Shown piece by piece: positions 16,504 through 24,036 of a DNA stretch of 32,326 nt; the first letter of the stretch is position 1; each line of letters starts with the position of its first letter. The notes beneath the pieces are model-generated. The model made no database searches and had not been told where the DNA came from. It saw only the letters and a program-made list of their open reading frames with translations. The stretch comes from an uncultured Acidobacteriia bacterium (lineage in GTDB: Bacteria; Acidobacteriota; Terriglobia; Bryobacterales; Bryobacteraceae). The stretch is from the NCBI GenBank assembly GCA_903929755.1, contig CAIYVZ010000050.1:1-32326 (forward strand), read 5' to 3'. A program made the translations under genes and the position numbers.

Positions 16504-17609
16504 AATATTCTCAACGAGTCTCTTCAAACCTCACGACGAACGCTCTTTCTCAGCTGACGAACCGGAAACGGGCTGCGGGCGAACGGATTCTGGATCTGAC
16601 CGAATCGAATCCAACCCATGCGGGCATCGTCTATCCCGAGGGCTTCCTGCAGGCGCTGGCCAATCCCCTGGGCGCGCTGTACGAACCGGAATCGTTCGGC
16701 TTGCTCTCCGCACGTGAAACCGTGGCCCGCGAATACGGCTGCGGCGTGGACCGTGTGGTTTTGGCTTCCAGCACCAGCGAAGCCTACGCGTGGCTCTTCA
16801 AGCTTCTGTGCGACCCCGGGTGCGAGGTCCTGGTCCCCCGCCCTTCCTATCCGCTATTCGATTACCTGGCGGCCCTGGAATCTGTCACGGTCCGGCATTA
16901 CGGCCTTTTTTATGATCACGGATGGTTCATTGACTTCCACACCCTGGAAAGCGCCATCACGGAACGCACGCGCGCCATCGTGCTGGTGAATCCCAACAAC
17001 CCGACCGGGCATTTCATCAAGCGGCATGAGCTGACGCGGCTGACGGAACTTGCCATGCGGCACGGTCTGGCCATCATCTCCGACGAAGTTTTCGCCGGAT
17101 ACCCCATCGAGCCCGACCGCGACAGCGTGCTCACCCTCCGCGACGTGGAGGAACCCTGCGTCTTCACCCTCCACGGTCTCTCCAAGGCCGTCGGCCTGCC
17201 ACAGATGAAGCTGGCCTGGATGCTCGCGAACTGTCCGCCGGAAGCGATGGCCCGGCTGGAAATCATCGCCGATACCTACCTTTCCGCCGGTACGCCGGTG
17301 CAGCTGGCGTTACCTTCGCTGCTGGAACTGCGGCCGTCCATCGAGAGCCAGATCCGGGATCGGGTAAAGGCCAACCTGGCCCTGCTGCCGCACAAACTGC
17401 GCGTGGAAGCCGGCTGGTACGCAGTGGTCCCGGTTCAGGACGAGGAGGAGACGGTGGAACGCCTGCTTCGCGAGTACAACGTCCTGGTGCAGCCCGGCTA
17501 TTTCTACGATTTCGAGCGCTCTGGGTATATCGTCACTAGTTTGCTGACCCCGCCGGAGATTTTTCGTGAAGGTCTGGCGGCACTGCGGAAAGTACTTCCC
17601 GGCTGGTAG
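16500..17609 (+). CDS. PLP-dependent class I/II aminotransferase
   Basis: The 369-residue fold-type I enzyme shows NPNNPTG (164-170, substrate/cofactor Asn N167), D195 (AIISDEVF) contacting the pyridine nitrogen, and the Schiff-base lysine K229 in LHGLSKAVGLPQ. The ESNPT motif near residues 35-39 is typical of aspartate/alanine-type aminotransferases. It would transfer an amino group between an amino acid and a keto acid. The start is taken as TTG 16500, overlapping the stop of the upstream gene. The next in-frame ATG is far inside, and the N-terminal residues fit the family. It converges with the second amidase gene, with only 7 bases between stops. Confidence 0.9.
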   Translation: MKYSQRVSSNLTTNALSQLTNRKRAAGERILDLTESNPTHAGIVYPEGFLQALANPLGALYEPESFGLLSARETVAREYGCGVDRVVLASSTSEAYAWLFKLLCDPGCEVLVPRPSYPLFDYLAALESVTVRHYGLFYDHGWFIDFHTLESAITERTRAIVLVNPNNPTGHFIKRHELTRLTELAMRHGLAIISDEVFAGYPIEPDRDSVLTLRDVEEPCVFTLHGLSKAVGLPQMKLAWMLANCPPEAMARLEIIADTYLSAGTPVQLALPSLLELRPSIESQIRDRVKANLALLPHKLRVEAGWYAVVPVQDEEETVERLLREYNVLVQPGYFYDFERSGYIVTSLLTPPEIFREGLAALRKVLPGW

Positions 17610-17616
17610 GTTACGC

Positions 17617-19014
17617 CTAAGCCGCCGCCACGGGGGGACGTCGTTTGTGCCAATCCGTCCTCTGCTGGAATTCATGCCCCAGCGAAAGCAGCAGATTTTC
17701 GCTGAACGGGGGGCCCACCAGCTGAATCGCCACCGGCATTCCGGCCTCGAAACCGCAAGGCACCGAAAGCGCCGGAAGCCCGGCCAGATTTCCCGCCTGA
17801 ATCAGCGCGCCCAGGGGGTTCGGTCCAGGCTGCGGCCCTGGCGCGGGCGCGTCCAGGGGATCGGCAAGCCTGGAGGCAATATTCGGGTAAGTCGGCGCGA
17901 TCAGGACGTCGAGATCGTAAAACAGCTCACGAAACTTATCCCGCACCAGAGACCGAATGCGCATGGCTTTCAGATAATCTTTCGCCGGAATTTGCAGCCC
18001 GGCCTTCAGACGCTCAATCTGGCGGATATCCTGGAGCTGGTCCACTTTCCCACTGGCAATCAGAGGCTCAAAAATCGACGCCGCTTCCGAGCCGAGGATG
18101 GTGGTCAGAATCGGGCCGTAGGGGAAATCAGGCAGCTTTGCCGCCTCCGTTTTCAGGCCGGCCTCCCGCAAAACACCGATCGCCGTTTCCGCCCAGGCCA
18201 GGCCCCCGCCCGCAACGCCGGCCTTCAATTCGGTAATCTTCCGGGCATACTGCGGGGTGTAATAAAAACTTTTGCCCGCCGACCCAGGGTCCTTCGGATC
18301 CCCGCCGGAGATAGCCTGCAGCACGAGCCCGCAATCTTCCGCATTCCGGCACAGTGGCCCGATCTTATCGAGGGTCCACGAAAGCGCCATGGCGCCATGG
18401 CGGCTCACCAGACCATAGGTGGGCCGAAGTCCGGTCACACCGCAATAGGCGGAAGGGCTGAGGATAGAGCCCGAGGTCTCCGAGCCCAGCGCGAACGGCA
18501 CCAGACCAGCGGCCACCGCCGCTCCCGAGCCACTGGAAGATCCGCCGGACCAGCGCGTCAAGTCCCAGGGATTCTTACAGGGGCCGAACAGAGAGGCCTC
18601 CGCCGAACGGTAACTGGGCCCGCCCGCCAGCTCAATCATCGAAAGCTTGCCCACCAGCACCGCCCCGGATCCATCCAGCTTGTTCAGCACGGTGGCGGTT
18701 TCGTCCAGAACCTGCATTTCGTAGGGTTTGGCACCCCACGTGGTGCGGTGCCCGGCAAACGCCAACAGATCTTTGGCGCCGAACGGAATCCCCTGCAGCG
18801 GACCTCGCAGCCGGTCGCGTTTCATTTCCGCGTCAACCGCTTTCGCCCGCTTCACCGCAACTTCCGTCAGCGGCAGCGCGAGCGCGTTGTAGCGGGGCCC
18901 GAGCGCAGCCAGACGGTCGCCAAAAGCCTTCGCCAGTTCGGCGGCCGAGAACTCTTTCTTCCGCAGTCGGGCGCTGAGCTCCGTGATGGGCGCGTAAAAA
19001 ACGTCGTCAGTCAT
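17617..19014 (-). CDS. Amidase-signature enzyme, second copy type
   Basis: The 465-residue protein has the Lys-cisSer-Ser triad: K81 (FGAKDLL), S159 (GGSSSGSG) and S183 (GSETSGSI). It belongs to the same superfamily as the amidase at 14572-15936 but is clearly a different subgroup (SSSGSG rather than SSGGSG, and a Pro/Gly-rich insertion near residues 388-402). No signal peptide is visible. It starts three bases after the stop of a tiny gene with a twin-arginine signal, so the two are almost certainly cotranslated. If the tiny protein binds it as GatC/AtzG-type partners do, the amidase could be carried to the periplasm (inference). Substrate unknown. Confidence 0.92.
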   Translation of the reverse strand: MTDDVFYAPITELSARLRKKEFSAAELAKAFGDRLAALGPRYNALALPLTEVAVKRAKAVDAEMKRDRLRGPLQGIPFGAKDLLAFAGHRTTWGAKPYEMQVLDETATVLNKLDGSGAVLVGKLSMIELAGGPSYRSAEASLFGPCKNPWDLTRWSGGSSSGSGAAVAAGLVPFALGSETSGSILSPSAYCGVTGLRPTYGLVSRHGAMALSWTLDKIGPLCRNAEDCGLVLQAISGGDPKDPGSAGKSFYYTPQYARKITELKAGVAGGGLAWAETAIGVLREAGLKTEAAKLPDFPYGPILTTILGSEAASIFEPLIASGKVDQLQDIRQIERLKAGLQIPAKDYLKAMRIRSLVRDKFRELFYDLDVLIAPTYPNIASRLADPLDAPAPGPQPGPNPLGALIQAGNLAGLPALSVPCGFEAGMPVAIQLVGPPFSENLLLSLGHEFQQRTDWHKRRPPVAAA

Positions 19015-19017
19015 GTC

Positions 19018-19218
19018 TCAGGCCTTGAACTGGAAAGCCGGTTCGGTGGAGATGGGGATTTCGAATTTGGCCAAAGCCTCAGCCGCGCGCTGGTTGGCAT
19101 CCTTCGCTGCCACAGCCTGAGCGGCCGTCGTCAAAGGAACCGAAGCCGTTTGAGCGGCCGCCCGCGTCACCATGCCGGCAGCCGCGGTAATGGCTAAATC
19201 TCGTCGGGAAAGCTTCAC
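19018..19218 (-). CDS. Tiny Tat-signal protein, putative amidase partner
   Basis: The 66-residue product starts at GTG 19218 with an AGGGGG ribosome site just upstream. Its N-terminus is a twin-arginine signal (SRRDLAI) with a short hydrophobic stretch and an AAAQ-type cleavage region near residue 23. The mature part is only ~43 residues: a helix (DANQRAAEALAKF) and a tail IPISTEPAFQF. The EPA-containing tail recalls the LEPA tail of the other small amidase partner at 15933-16127 and GatC/AtzG-like proteins generally. The amidase follows after three bases. I infer a Tat-tagged small subunit. The alternative is a lineage-specific exported peptide unrelated to the amidase. Confidence 0.72.
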   Translation of the reverse strand: MKLSRRDLAITAAAGMVTRAAAQTASVPLTTAAQAVAAKDANQRAAEALAKFEIPISTEPAFQFKA

Positions 19219-19285
19219 TGGACACCCCCTGCAACGAGTTTACGAAACGGCTTTGCTACACGCCGGCCGCTGGCGGGCTGCAGCC

Positions 19286-20818
19286 TTACAGTTTCTGCTC
19301 GAAATGGCGGATCTGCAACGCGTCCATGGCGGCTGTTTCCATGGCCGACCGTGGCGCGGATTCTCCGGTCCAGAGCTCAAACTGCTTCACCGCCTGCTCG
19401 ATGAACATCTTCACGCCGGGGATTACCTTCTTCCCCTGCTCTTTCGCGTTCTTAATCAGCAAGGTTTCGAGAGGGTTGTAGACCATGTCGAACACAATGT
19501 CGGCCGGGAGTTGGCCTTCGAGCGGGCACTCATCCTGGTGCGGCCACATGCCCACGGGCGTGGCGTTGATCAAAATATCGTAGTGGGAAGCGACTGCGAC
19601 CTCGTGAGAAACCGCCTCGGCTCCCACCGCGCGAGCCAGCGCCCGAACGCGATCTGCATTTCTGCCGCTAATGAAGACTTTCGCTCCGGCATCCACCAGC
19701 GCGCAGGCAGCACCGCGCGCAGCCCCGCCGTTGCCCAATATGAGGGCTGTGGCCTTGGGCAGCTTTATCAGCTTCGCCAGCGGCCCGGAGACCGCATCGG
19801 CGTCCGTATTGTAGCCGCGCCACCGGCCCGCTTTGCGAACCACGGTGTTCACGGCGCCAATCCGGCGCGCCAGAGGATCCACGTGGTCCAGATACCGCAG
19901 GATCCTGCGTTTGTGCGGGATGGTGACGCTAAAGCCCGAAAGCGGCAGTTCTTCGGCGAACTGGAAGAAATCCCGGAGTTGGTTCTGATTCACCAGCAGC
20001 GGCACGTAAACTGCGTCCATCCGCCGGGACTGAAACGCCCGGTTATGTACCTGCGGGGAGATGGAATGCCGCACGGGATCCGCCACAACCCCGAAGATTT
20101 TGGCCGCCTTGGTGAATTTGTCGATGCGGTAAAGCGTGCGCATCTGCCGGGCATTCACCTGGCCCGGAGCGGTGCCCTGAACGTGGGCGGGGGCCGCGTA
20201 GGAAAAAATGGACCCCAGCGCGGTAGAAAGCACGCGAGAGGGGAAACCACACTCGCCCATGGCGAGGGTCACCAGCGGGATCTTGGGGCTTTGTCTCGCC
20301 GCAGTCAGAATTCGGCCCGTGTCAGTCGGTTTCCGGGAGGTGGAGACCACTTTGTAGATATCGGCCGGGACCTTCCTCATGCGGCGAATCACCGGATCGA
20401 GGGGGGGGGTGGTCTCGAAATGGTGCCAGGAAATGATCAGGTGCGCACGAGCGCGCAGTTCCGCGCAGCGGTCGGGCACTATCTCGGCGGTCTCGATCTC
20501 GACGTCCACCGCGCGGGCACCCTGGTCAATCGCCAGCAGCAGAATCCGCAGCTGTTCGTCAATACTGCCATTGAATTTGCCGTGATTTTGGTGTCGGCGG
20601 CAAGTGGCCAGAACAGAACACGTCGGGTAGTCTTTCAGGAACTTCGCCATGGCTTCGACACCACGCACGGGGTCCGGAAGATAGTCCAGACGAAATTCGA
20701 GAAAGTTCTCGCCAGCTTCGGCTTCCCGAGTGGCCTGCTCGATCAGCCGGGGGATATCGGGCAGGCCCAGGGCGATGCATATTCGGGGAAGAGGACGTCT
20801 TTGGGGAACCTGGCTCAC
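19286..20818 (-). CDS. aroDE: Bifunctional 3-dehydroquinate dehydratase/shikimate dehydrogenase
   Basis: The 510-residue fusion covers steps three and four of the shikimate pathway. The N-terminal type I dehydroquinase (~12-230) has Schiff-base K156 (DIYKVV), catalytic His at H132/H133 (ISWHHF) and the substrate loop GTAPGQ. The C-terminal shikimate dehydrogenase (~240-505) has the shikimate-binding SISPQVHN, catalytic K303 (VTIPHK), NTD at 337-339 and the NADP-binding GNGGAARG (~362-369). The start appears to be GTG 20818. Such fusions are known from plants and several bacterial groups including Chlamydiae. The Tat-signal gene lies 67 bases downstream on the same strand, so read-through is possible. 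Confidence 0.94.
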   Translation of the reverse strand: MSQVPQRRPLPRICIALGLPDIPRLIEQATREAEAGENFLEFRLDYLPDPVRGVEAMAKFLKDYPTCSVLATCRRHQNHGKFNGSIDEQLRILLLAIDQGARAVDVEIETAEIVPDRCAELRARAHLIISWHHFETTPPLDPVIRRMRKVPADIYKVVSTSRKPTDTGRILTAARQSPKIPLVTLAMGECGFPSRVLSTALGSIFSYAAPAHVQGTAPGQVNARQMRTLYRIDKFTKAAKIFGVVADPVRHSISPQVHNRAFQSRRMDAVYVPLLVNQNQLRDFFQFAEELPLSGFSVTIPHKRRILRYLDHVDPLARRIGAVNTVVRKAGRWRGYNTDADAVSGPLAKLIKLPKATALILGNGGAARGAACALVDAGAKVFISGRNADRVRALARAVGAEAVSHEVAVASHYDILINATPVGMWPHQDECPLEGQLPADIVFDMVYNPLETLLIKNAKEQGKKVIPGVKMFIEQAVKQFELWTGESAPRSAMETAAMDALQIRHFEQKL

Positions 20819-20901
20819 AACGCCGTGAGGATATCAAACGCCACGCGCTGAGTGACATTTATTGCGTTAAGCTGTACTCAAACCCTGGAGATTCCCTGGT
20901 T

Positions 20902-21117
20902 ATGATGCACTCCCTTGTGTGCCCGAAATGCCAGTCCTCGAAACTGGCATTGTCCCGCGTCCGACACGTTCACGAAGCCCTTCTTTACTGGCTTTTCAGA
21001 CCCTGGCGATGCCTGACGTGCGGGCATCGCGAACTCAAGTTTCGCCTCATCAATATGAACAACCCTGACGACCAGGTCCCACCCGGTTCGCACGACGCAA
21101 AGAAAAAAAGAATATAA
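20902..21117 (+). CDS. Small zinc-ribbon protein
   Basis: The 71-residue protein has two CxxC knuckles, C7/C10 (CPKC) and C37/C40 (CLTCGHR), 26 residues apart, forming a probable zinc ribbon. The segment between them (HEALLYWLFRPWRC) is hydrophobic and may associate with membrane or protein. The C-terminus is basic (KKKRI). No specific function is known. The gene is divergent from aroDE with an 83-base gap and lies 47 bases upstream of the MscS gene on the same strand. A GGAG is present 12 bases before the start, slightly far. Confidence 0.7.
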   Translation: MMHSLVCPKCQSSKLALSRVRHVHEALLYWLFRPWRCLTCGHRELKFRLINMNNPDDQVPPGSHDAKKKRI

Positions 21118-21164
21118 GCGGTACCCTGTTTTTTGGTAGGCTGGCAGAGCAAGAGGGCAACGAT

Positions 21165-21971
21165 ATGGACACGAACGCGATTCTGCAGGTAATCCAGACT
21201 AAAGTTACCGCGATGGGCATGCAGGTAGCCGGCGCCCTGGTCTTGTACATCATCGGGCGATGGCTGATCTCGAAAGCCGTCTCGCTGGTCCAGAAGGCCC
21301 TCACCAAACAGCAAATTGAGCCCACCATCCTGCGTTTTGTAGGGAACACGATCGCCGTTGTCCTGAATATCGCCCTGGTAGTGGCAATTCTCGGCTACTT
21401 CGGAGTGGAAACCACCACTTTTGCCGCGCTGCTGGCCGGCATTGGCCTCGCCATCGGGACCGCCTGGGGCGGTTTGCTTGCCAATTTTGCGGCAGGAGCC
21501 TTCCTTATCGTCCTCCGGCCGTTCAAGGTGGGAGATTTCGTCAGTGCGGGTGGCCAGGTCGGCACGGTGGAAGAAATCGGCCTCTTCGTCACCACCATTC
21601 ACACTCCCGACAACATCAAAACTTTTGTCGGCAACAATAAAATTTTCTCTGACACCATCCAGAACTTCTCGGTGAATCCGTACCGCCGGGTGGATCTGGT
21701 GGCCCAGATTTCAGGTGCGGCCGACCCCAGGGAGGCGATGAGCCAGATGCAGGCCCGGCTGAAAACTATCCCGAATGTGGTTTCCGATCCCGCACCTTCC
21801 GTCACCATCCTGACCTTCACCCCTGCGGGGCCCGTACTCGCCGTCCGCCCGTTCTGCCACAATGACCACTACTGGCAGGTCTACTTCGACGCCAATCTGG
21901 CAATTCGTGAAGTGCTGGGCAGCGACGCTTTCCCTGCCGCGATGCCCGCGATGGCCATCAAACAGATCTAA
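21165..21971 (+). CDS. MscS-family mechanosensitive channel
   Basis: The 268-residue protein matches small-conductance channels in size (E. coli MscS is 286). Three membrane helices lie at ~18-38, 60-80 and 84-113; the third is the Gly/Ala-rich pore helix (ALLAGIGLAIGTAWGGLLANFAAG). The beta domain begins at FKVGDFV and continues with a hinge region and the C-terminal cytoplasmic alpha/beta vestibule (~175-268). It releases solutes on osmotic downshock. A weak GC hairpin with a pyrimidine-rich tail follows the stop, separating it from lexA. Confidence 0.94.
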   Translation: MDTNAILQVIQTKVTAMGMQVAGALVLYIIGRWLISKAVSLVQKALTKQQIEPTILRFVGNTIAVVLNIALVVAILGYFGVETTTFAALLAGIGLAIGTAWGGLLANFAAGAFLIVLRPFKVGDFVSAGGQVGTVEEIGLFVTTIHTPDNIKTFVGNNKIFSDTIQNFSVNPYRRVDLVAQISGAADPREAMSQMQARLKTIPNVVSDPAPSVTILTFTPAGPVLAVRPFCHNDHYWQVYFDANLAIREVLGSDAFPAAMPAMAIKQI

Positions 21972-21979
21972 ATTTGCCG

Positions 21980-22010
21980 CAGGCAGAAAGCCTGTTGCTT
22001 TTCTCCTTTT
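21980..22010 (+). terminator. Weak hairpin with T-rich tail after mscS
   Basis: CAGGC (21980-21984) and GCCTG (21990-21994) form a 5-bp stem with loop AGAAA, followed by a pyrimidine-rich run. The short stem makes it a weak intrinsic terminator at best. It also overlaps the likely lexA promoter. Confidence 0.35.
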
Positions 22011-22023
22011 CTTCGCCTACCAT
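21995..22023 (+). promoter_or_regulatory. Possible lexA promoter
   Basis: TTGCTT (21995-22000) and TACCAT (22018-22023) are spaced by 17 bases, each a partial match to sigma-70 boxes. The start codon at 22032 is only 8 bases after the -10, and no ribosome site is visible, so a very short leader is implied. I see no recognisable SOS box. Confidence 0.3.
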
Positions 22024-22031
22024 ACCCTAAG

Positions 22032-22658
22032 ATGGCCCTCACGCGAAGACAGAAAGAAGTACTCGAGTTCATCGCCGATTACCAGGTGGAGAATGACGGT
22101 GTGTGCCCCAGCTACGACGAGATTGCGAAGGGCATGAACCTGGCCTCCATCGCTACCGTCTACAAACACATCTCGGCCCTGCAGGCGCGGAATTACCTCA
22201 CGCGCAGAGATAACCAAAGCCGCTCGCTGGAAATTTCACCCCGGTTTCTGCAGGAACAACGCCGCAACAAGATGAAGCAGTCGCTGGAAGTTCCGGTTCT
22301 GGGCACTATTGCCGCCGGCCAGCCGGTGCAAGCCTACGAAGACAAATCGACGCTCAGCTTTTCCGACTACGTCGGGCACAAAGACACCTATGCCCTGCGG
22401 GTGCGCGGCAATTCCATGATTGAAGACCACATCTGCGAAGGCGACATGATCCTGGTTGAAAAGGCTTCCGTGGCCCGCGACGGGGAGATTGTAGTGGCTT
22501 TGGTGGGCGGAGAAGAGGCGACGCTGAAGAGATTTTATCGAGAACCGGGCAATATGATTCGTCTGCAACCGGCCAATGCTTCCATGAGTCCAATTCGAGT
22601 GCCTGCCCAGGACGTTGCGGTCCAGGGCAGGCTTCTCGCAGTGTTGCGGAAATACTAG
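22032..22658 (+). CDS. lexA: LexA repressor of the SOS response
   Basis: The 208-residue protein has an N-terminal winged helix-turn-helix (~1-65, RRQKEVLEFIADY, then PSYDEIAKGM with YKHISAL) that binds SOS operators. The C-terminal S24 self-cleavage domain follows. The scissile bond is A95-G96 (IAAGQP), with catalytic S128 (RGNSMI) and K166 (EEATLKRFY). RecA-stimulated self-cleavage would derepress DNA-damage genes. In the recognition region LASIATVYKHISAL takes the place of the E. coli-type RSPNAAEEHLKAL, so the operator probably differs. Its stop codon abuts the stop of the convergent DUF2934 gene with no spacer (TAG then CTA). Confidence 0.96.
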   Translation: MALTRRQKEVLEFIADYQVENDGVCPSYDEIAKGMNLASIATVYKHISALQARNYLTRRDNQSRSLEISPRFLQEQRRNKMKQSLEVPVLGTIAAGQPVQAYEDKSTLSFSDYVGHKDTYALRVRGNSMIEDHICEGDMILVEKASVARDGEIVVALVGGEEATLKRFYREPGNMIRLQPANASMSPIRVPAQDVAVQGRLLAVLRKY

Positions 22659-22952
22659 CTACAGCGCGGCAAGGCGCTGGTGATATTCGGACTCGGCGCG
22701 GAACCAGTCATCGGCGGAATTGCCGTCCTGGTAACCACGGGCTTCCCAATATCCATAAGCAATATTCGCGATTGCTTGCTGGGGATTTTCCTGCGGGGTG
22801 TCGATCACGGCTTGGGATTCAGTGACTACGGAGTCAGAGGAGACAGCGGGCTTGCTGTGACGCGCGCTGGTAACACGAGTGGCCGAAGGGCGTACCGCGC
22901 GAGGCTTTGTCACAGCGGGAACAGCCTTTTCAGCGGCAGTTTTTTTGGTCAT
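22659..22952 (-). CDS. DUF2934 protein with basic N-terminal tail
   Basis: The 97-residue protein (from ATG 22952; an ATG at 22967 is also in frame) ends in a DUF2934 domain at ~58-92, recognisable from IANIAYGYWEARG and SADDWFRAE. The first ~35 residues are rich in Lys, Arg, Ala, Pro and Thr, like histone-H1-type tails, followed by a Ser/Val-rich linker. DUF2934 has no established function. The tail suggests nucleic acid binding, which is inference only. The gene is convergent with lexA (no gap) and diverges from the NfeD-like gene through a short AT-rich spacer. Confidence 0.85.
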   Translation of the reverse strand: MTKKTAAEKAVPAVTKPRAVRPSATRVTSARHSKPAVSSDSVVTESQAVIDTPQENPQQAIANIAYGYWEARGYQDGNSADDWFRAESEYHQRLAAL

Positions 22953-22978
22953 ATTTGATTTTATCATTGAACATATTA

Positions 22979-23407
22979 ATGAACCATTACGAGTCGGTTA
23001 TGTTTGCGTTTAGTCCGGATGCCAGCCTGGCCCTGTTGGCGCTGGGTTTGGCTGCGATCTCGCTCGAATTTGTGCGCCCTGGCTGGGTCCTCCCCGCAGT
23101 AGGCGGATGCCTGTGCGTGGTGTTCGGCATTCACTCTCTGGCGCGGTACCCCCTAAGCCCGACGAGCCTGTGCCTCATCGCCGCAGGTTTCCTTCTGTGC
23201 GGCCTGGAAGCACGGCTGCAGACGAAGGGTCTACTGGGTCTGGCCGCCGCCGCCGCGCTGTTCATGGGTACCCTTCGGCTCGTCAGAGACCGCCCGGTTC
23301 ACGCCCTCACCGCACTTGCCACCTCTCTGCCTCTGGCCGCTTTACTGTCGATTCTGCTGACTCTGGCCTGGCGTGCGCGGCGCAATAAGCGCACCACGAT
23401 ATTCTGA
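22979..23407 (+). CDS. NfeD-like small membrane protein
   Basis: The 142-residue protein is almost entirely hydrophobic, with about four membrane segments (~13-30, 36-53, 62-80, 85-102) and a last one (~112-132) ending in a basic tail. The LEFVRPGWVLPAVGG motif in the first loop resembles the Pro-Gly turn of NfeD membrane domains (E-x-x-x-P-G). No soluble OB-fold or protease part is present. Function is unknown; NfeD partners usually interact with stomatin-like proteins, and none is encoded here. ATG 22979 is used; ATG 23000 is an alternative. It is the first gene of the envelope operon, 14 bases before the SPOR gene. Confidence 0.6.
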   Translation: MNHYESVMFAFSPDASLALLALGLAAISLEFVRPGWVLPAVGGCLCVVFGIHSLARYPLSPTSLCLIAAGFLLCGLEARLQTKGLLGLAAAAALFMGTLRLVRDRPVHALTALATSLPLAALLSILLTLAWRARRNKRTTIF

Positions 23408-23421
23408 GAAGGCGGACAAAC

Positions 23422-24036
23422 ATGCGGCAAGATAACGAAAGAGAACTGGTACTCGGTAACAAACAACTCCTCAGCCTGTTTTTTGTGGCTGCGGCTCTGT
23501 GCGGCGTCTGTTTCGCCATCGGTTATATGGTTGGCCGGAACACCTCGAAGGCCAGCATCTCCGCCTCCGACCAGGCGCCAGGCGGCACCACTGAAGGTCG
23601 CCGGCAACAGCCCGATGCCCCAACGGAATCGCAACTGCCGCCCTCGGAGCCTGCGGTAACCGCTCCAACAGAGACCAAACCAGCCGTGGACGCCCCGGCA
23701 GCCGACGCGAAGTCAGCCGAAACCCGGACGGCCACCGCCGAGCCAAAAGCATACGTCGAGGCCCCGAAGCCCAAGCCGACAGAGGATCCGCTGACCGTGG
23801 CTACGCCAGAAGTCGGCGCATCCTATCTCCAGGTGTCGGCGCTCCCGCGTCCCGACGCCGAAGGCATGGTCAAGACGCTTCGCGAACAAAAGCTCCCTGT
23901 CATCATGGCCCTCAGCTCCAAACAGGGCTTTTACCGGGTGCTGGTGGGACCCTATCGGCAGACCGTCGCGCTCTCGGATGCGAAATCCAAACTGAAGACC
24001 CTCGGCTTTAACGGCGCCTTCGTCCAAAAGCAGTGA
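23422..24036 (+). CDS. SPOR-domain membrane protein
   Basis: The 204-residue protein has a single membrane helix at ~16-36, a long Pro/Ala/Glu/Thr-rich periplasmic linker (~45-128) and a C-terminal SPOR domain (~132-204, with SYLQVSALP, then GFYRVLVGPY). SPOR domains bind glycan strands lacking stem peptides and target proteins to the division septum, so this is probably a septal or cell-wall-associated factor like FtsN or DedD. A good GAAGG ribosome site precedes the ATG. The stop overlaps the GTG start of lipA (GTGA). Confidence 0.9.
   Translation: MRQDNERELVLGNKQLLSLFFVAAALCGVCFAIGYMVGRNTSKASISASDQAPGGTTEGRRQQPDAPTESQLPPSEPAVTAPTETKPAVDAPAADAKSAETRTATAEPKAYVEAPKPKPTEDPLTVATPEVGASYLQVSALPRPDAEGMVKTLREQKLPVIMALSSKQGFYRVLVGPYRQTVALSDAKSKLKTLGFNGAFVQKQ

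Noticed and set aside
17566-20851. Long plus-strand open frames of 543 and 559 codons opposite the second amidase and aroDE
   Set aside because: Catalytic motifs of the amidase and both shikimate enzymes are on the minus strand; the plus frames show no domain and have Arg/His/Gln-rich shadow composition.
21972-22031. SOS box (LexA operator) upstream of lexA
   Set aside because: I find no CTG-N10-CAG or GAAC-N4-GTTC-type dyad; the operator in this lineage may differ, so no site is called.
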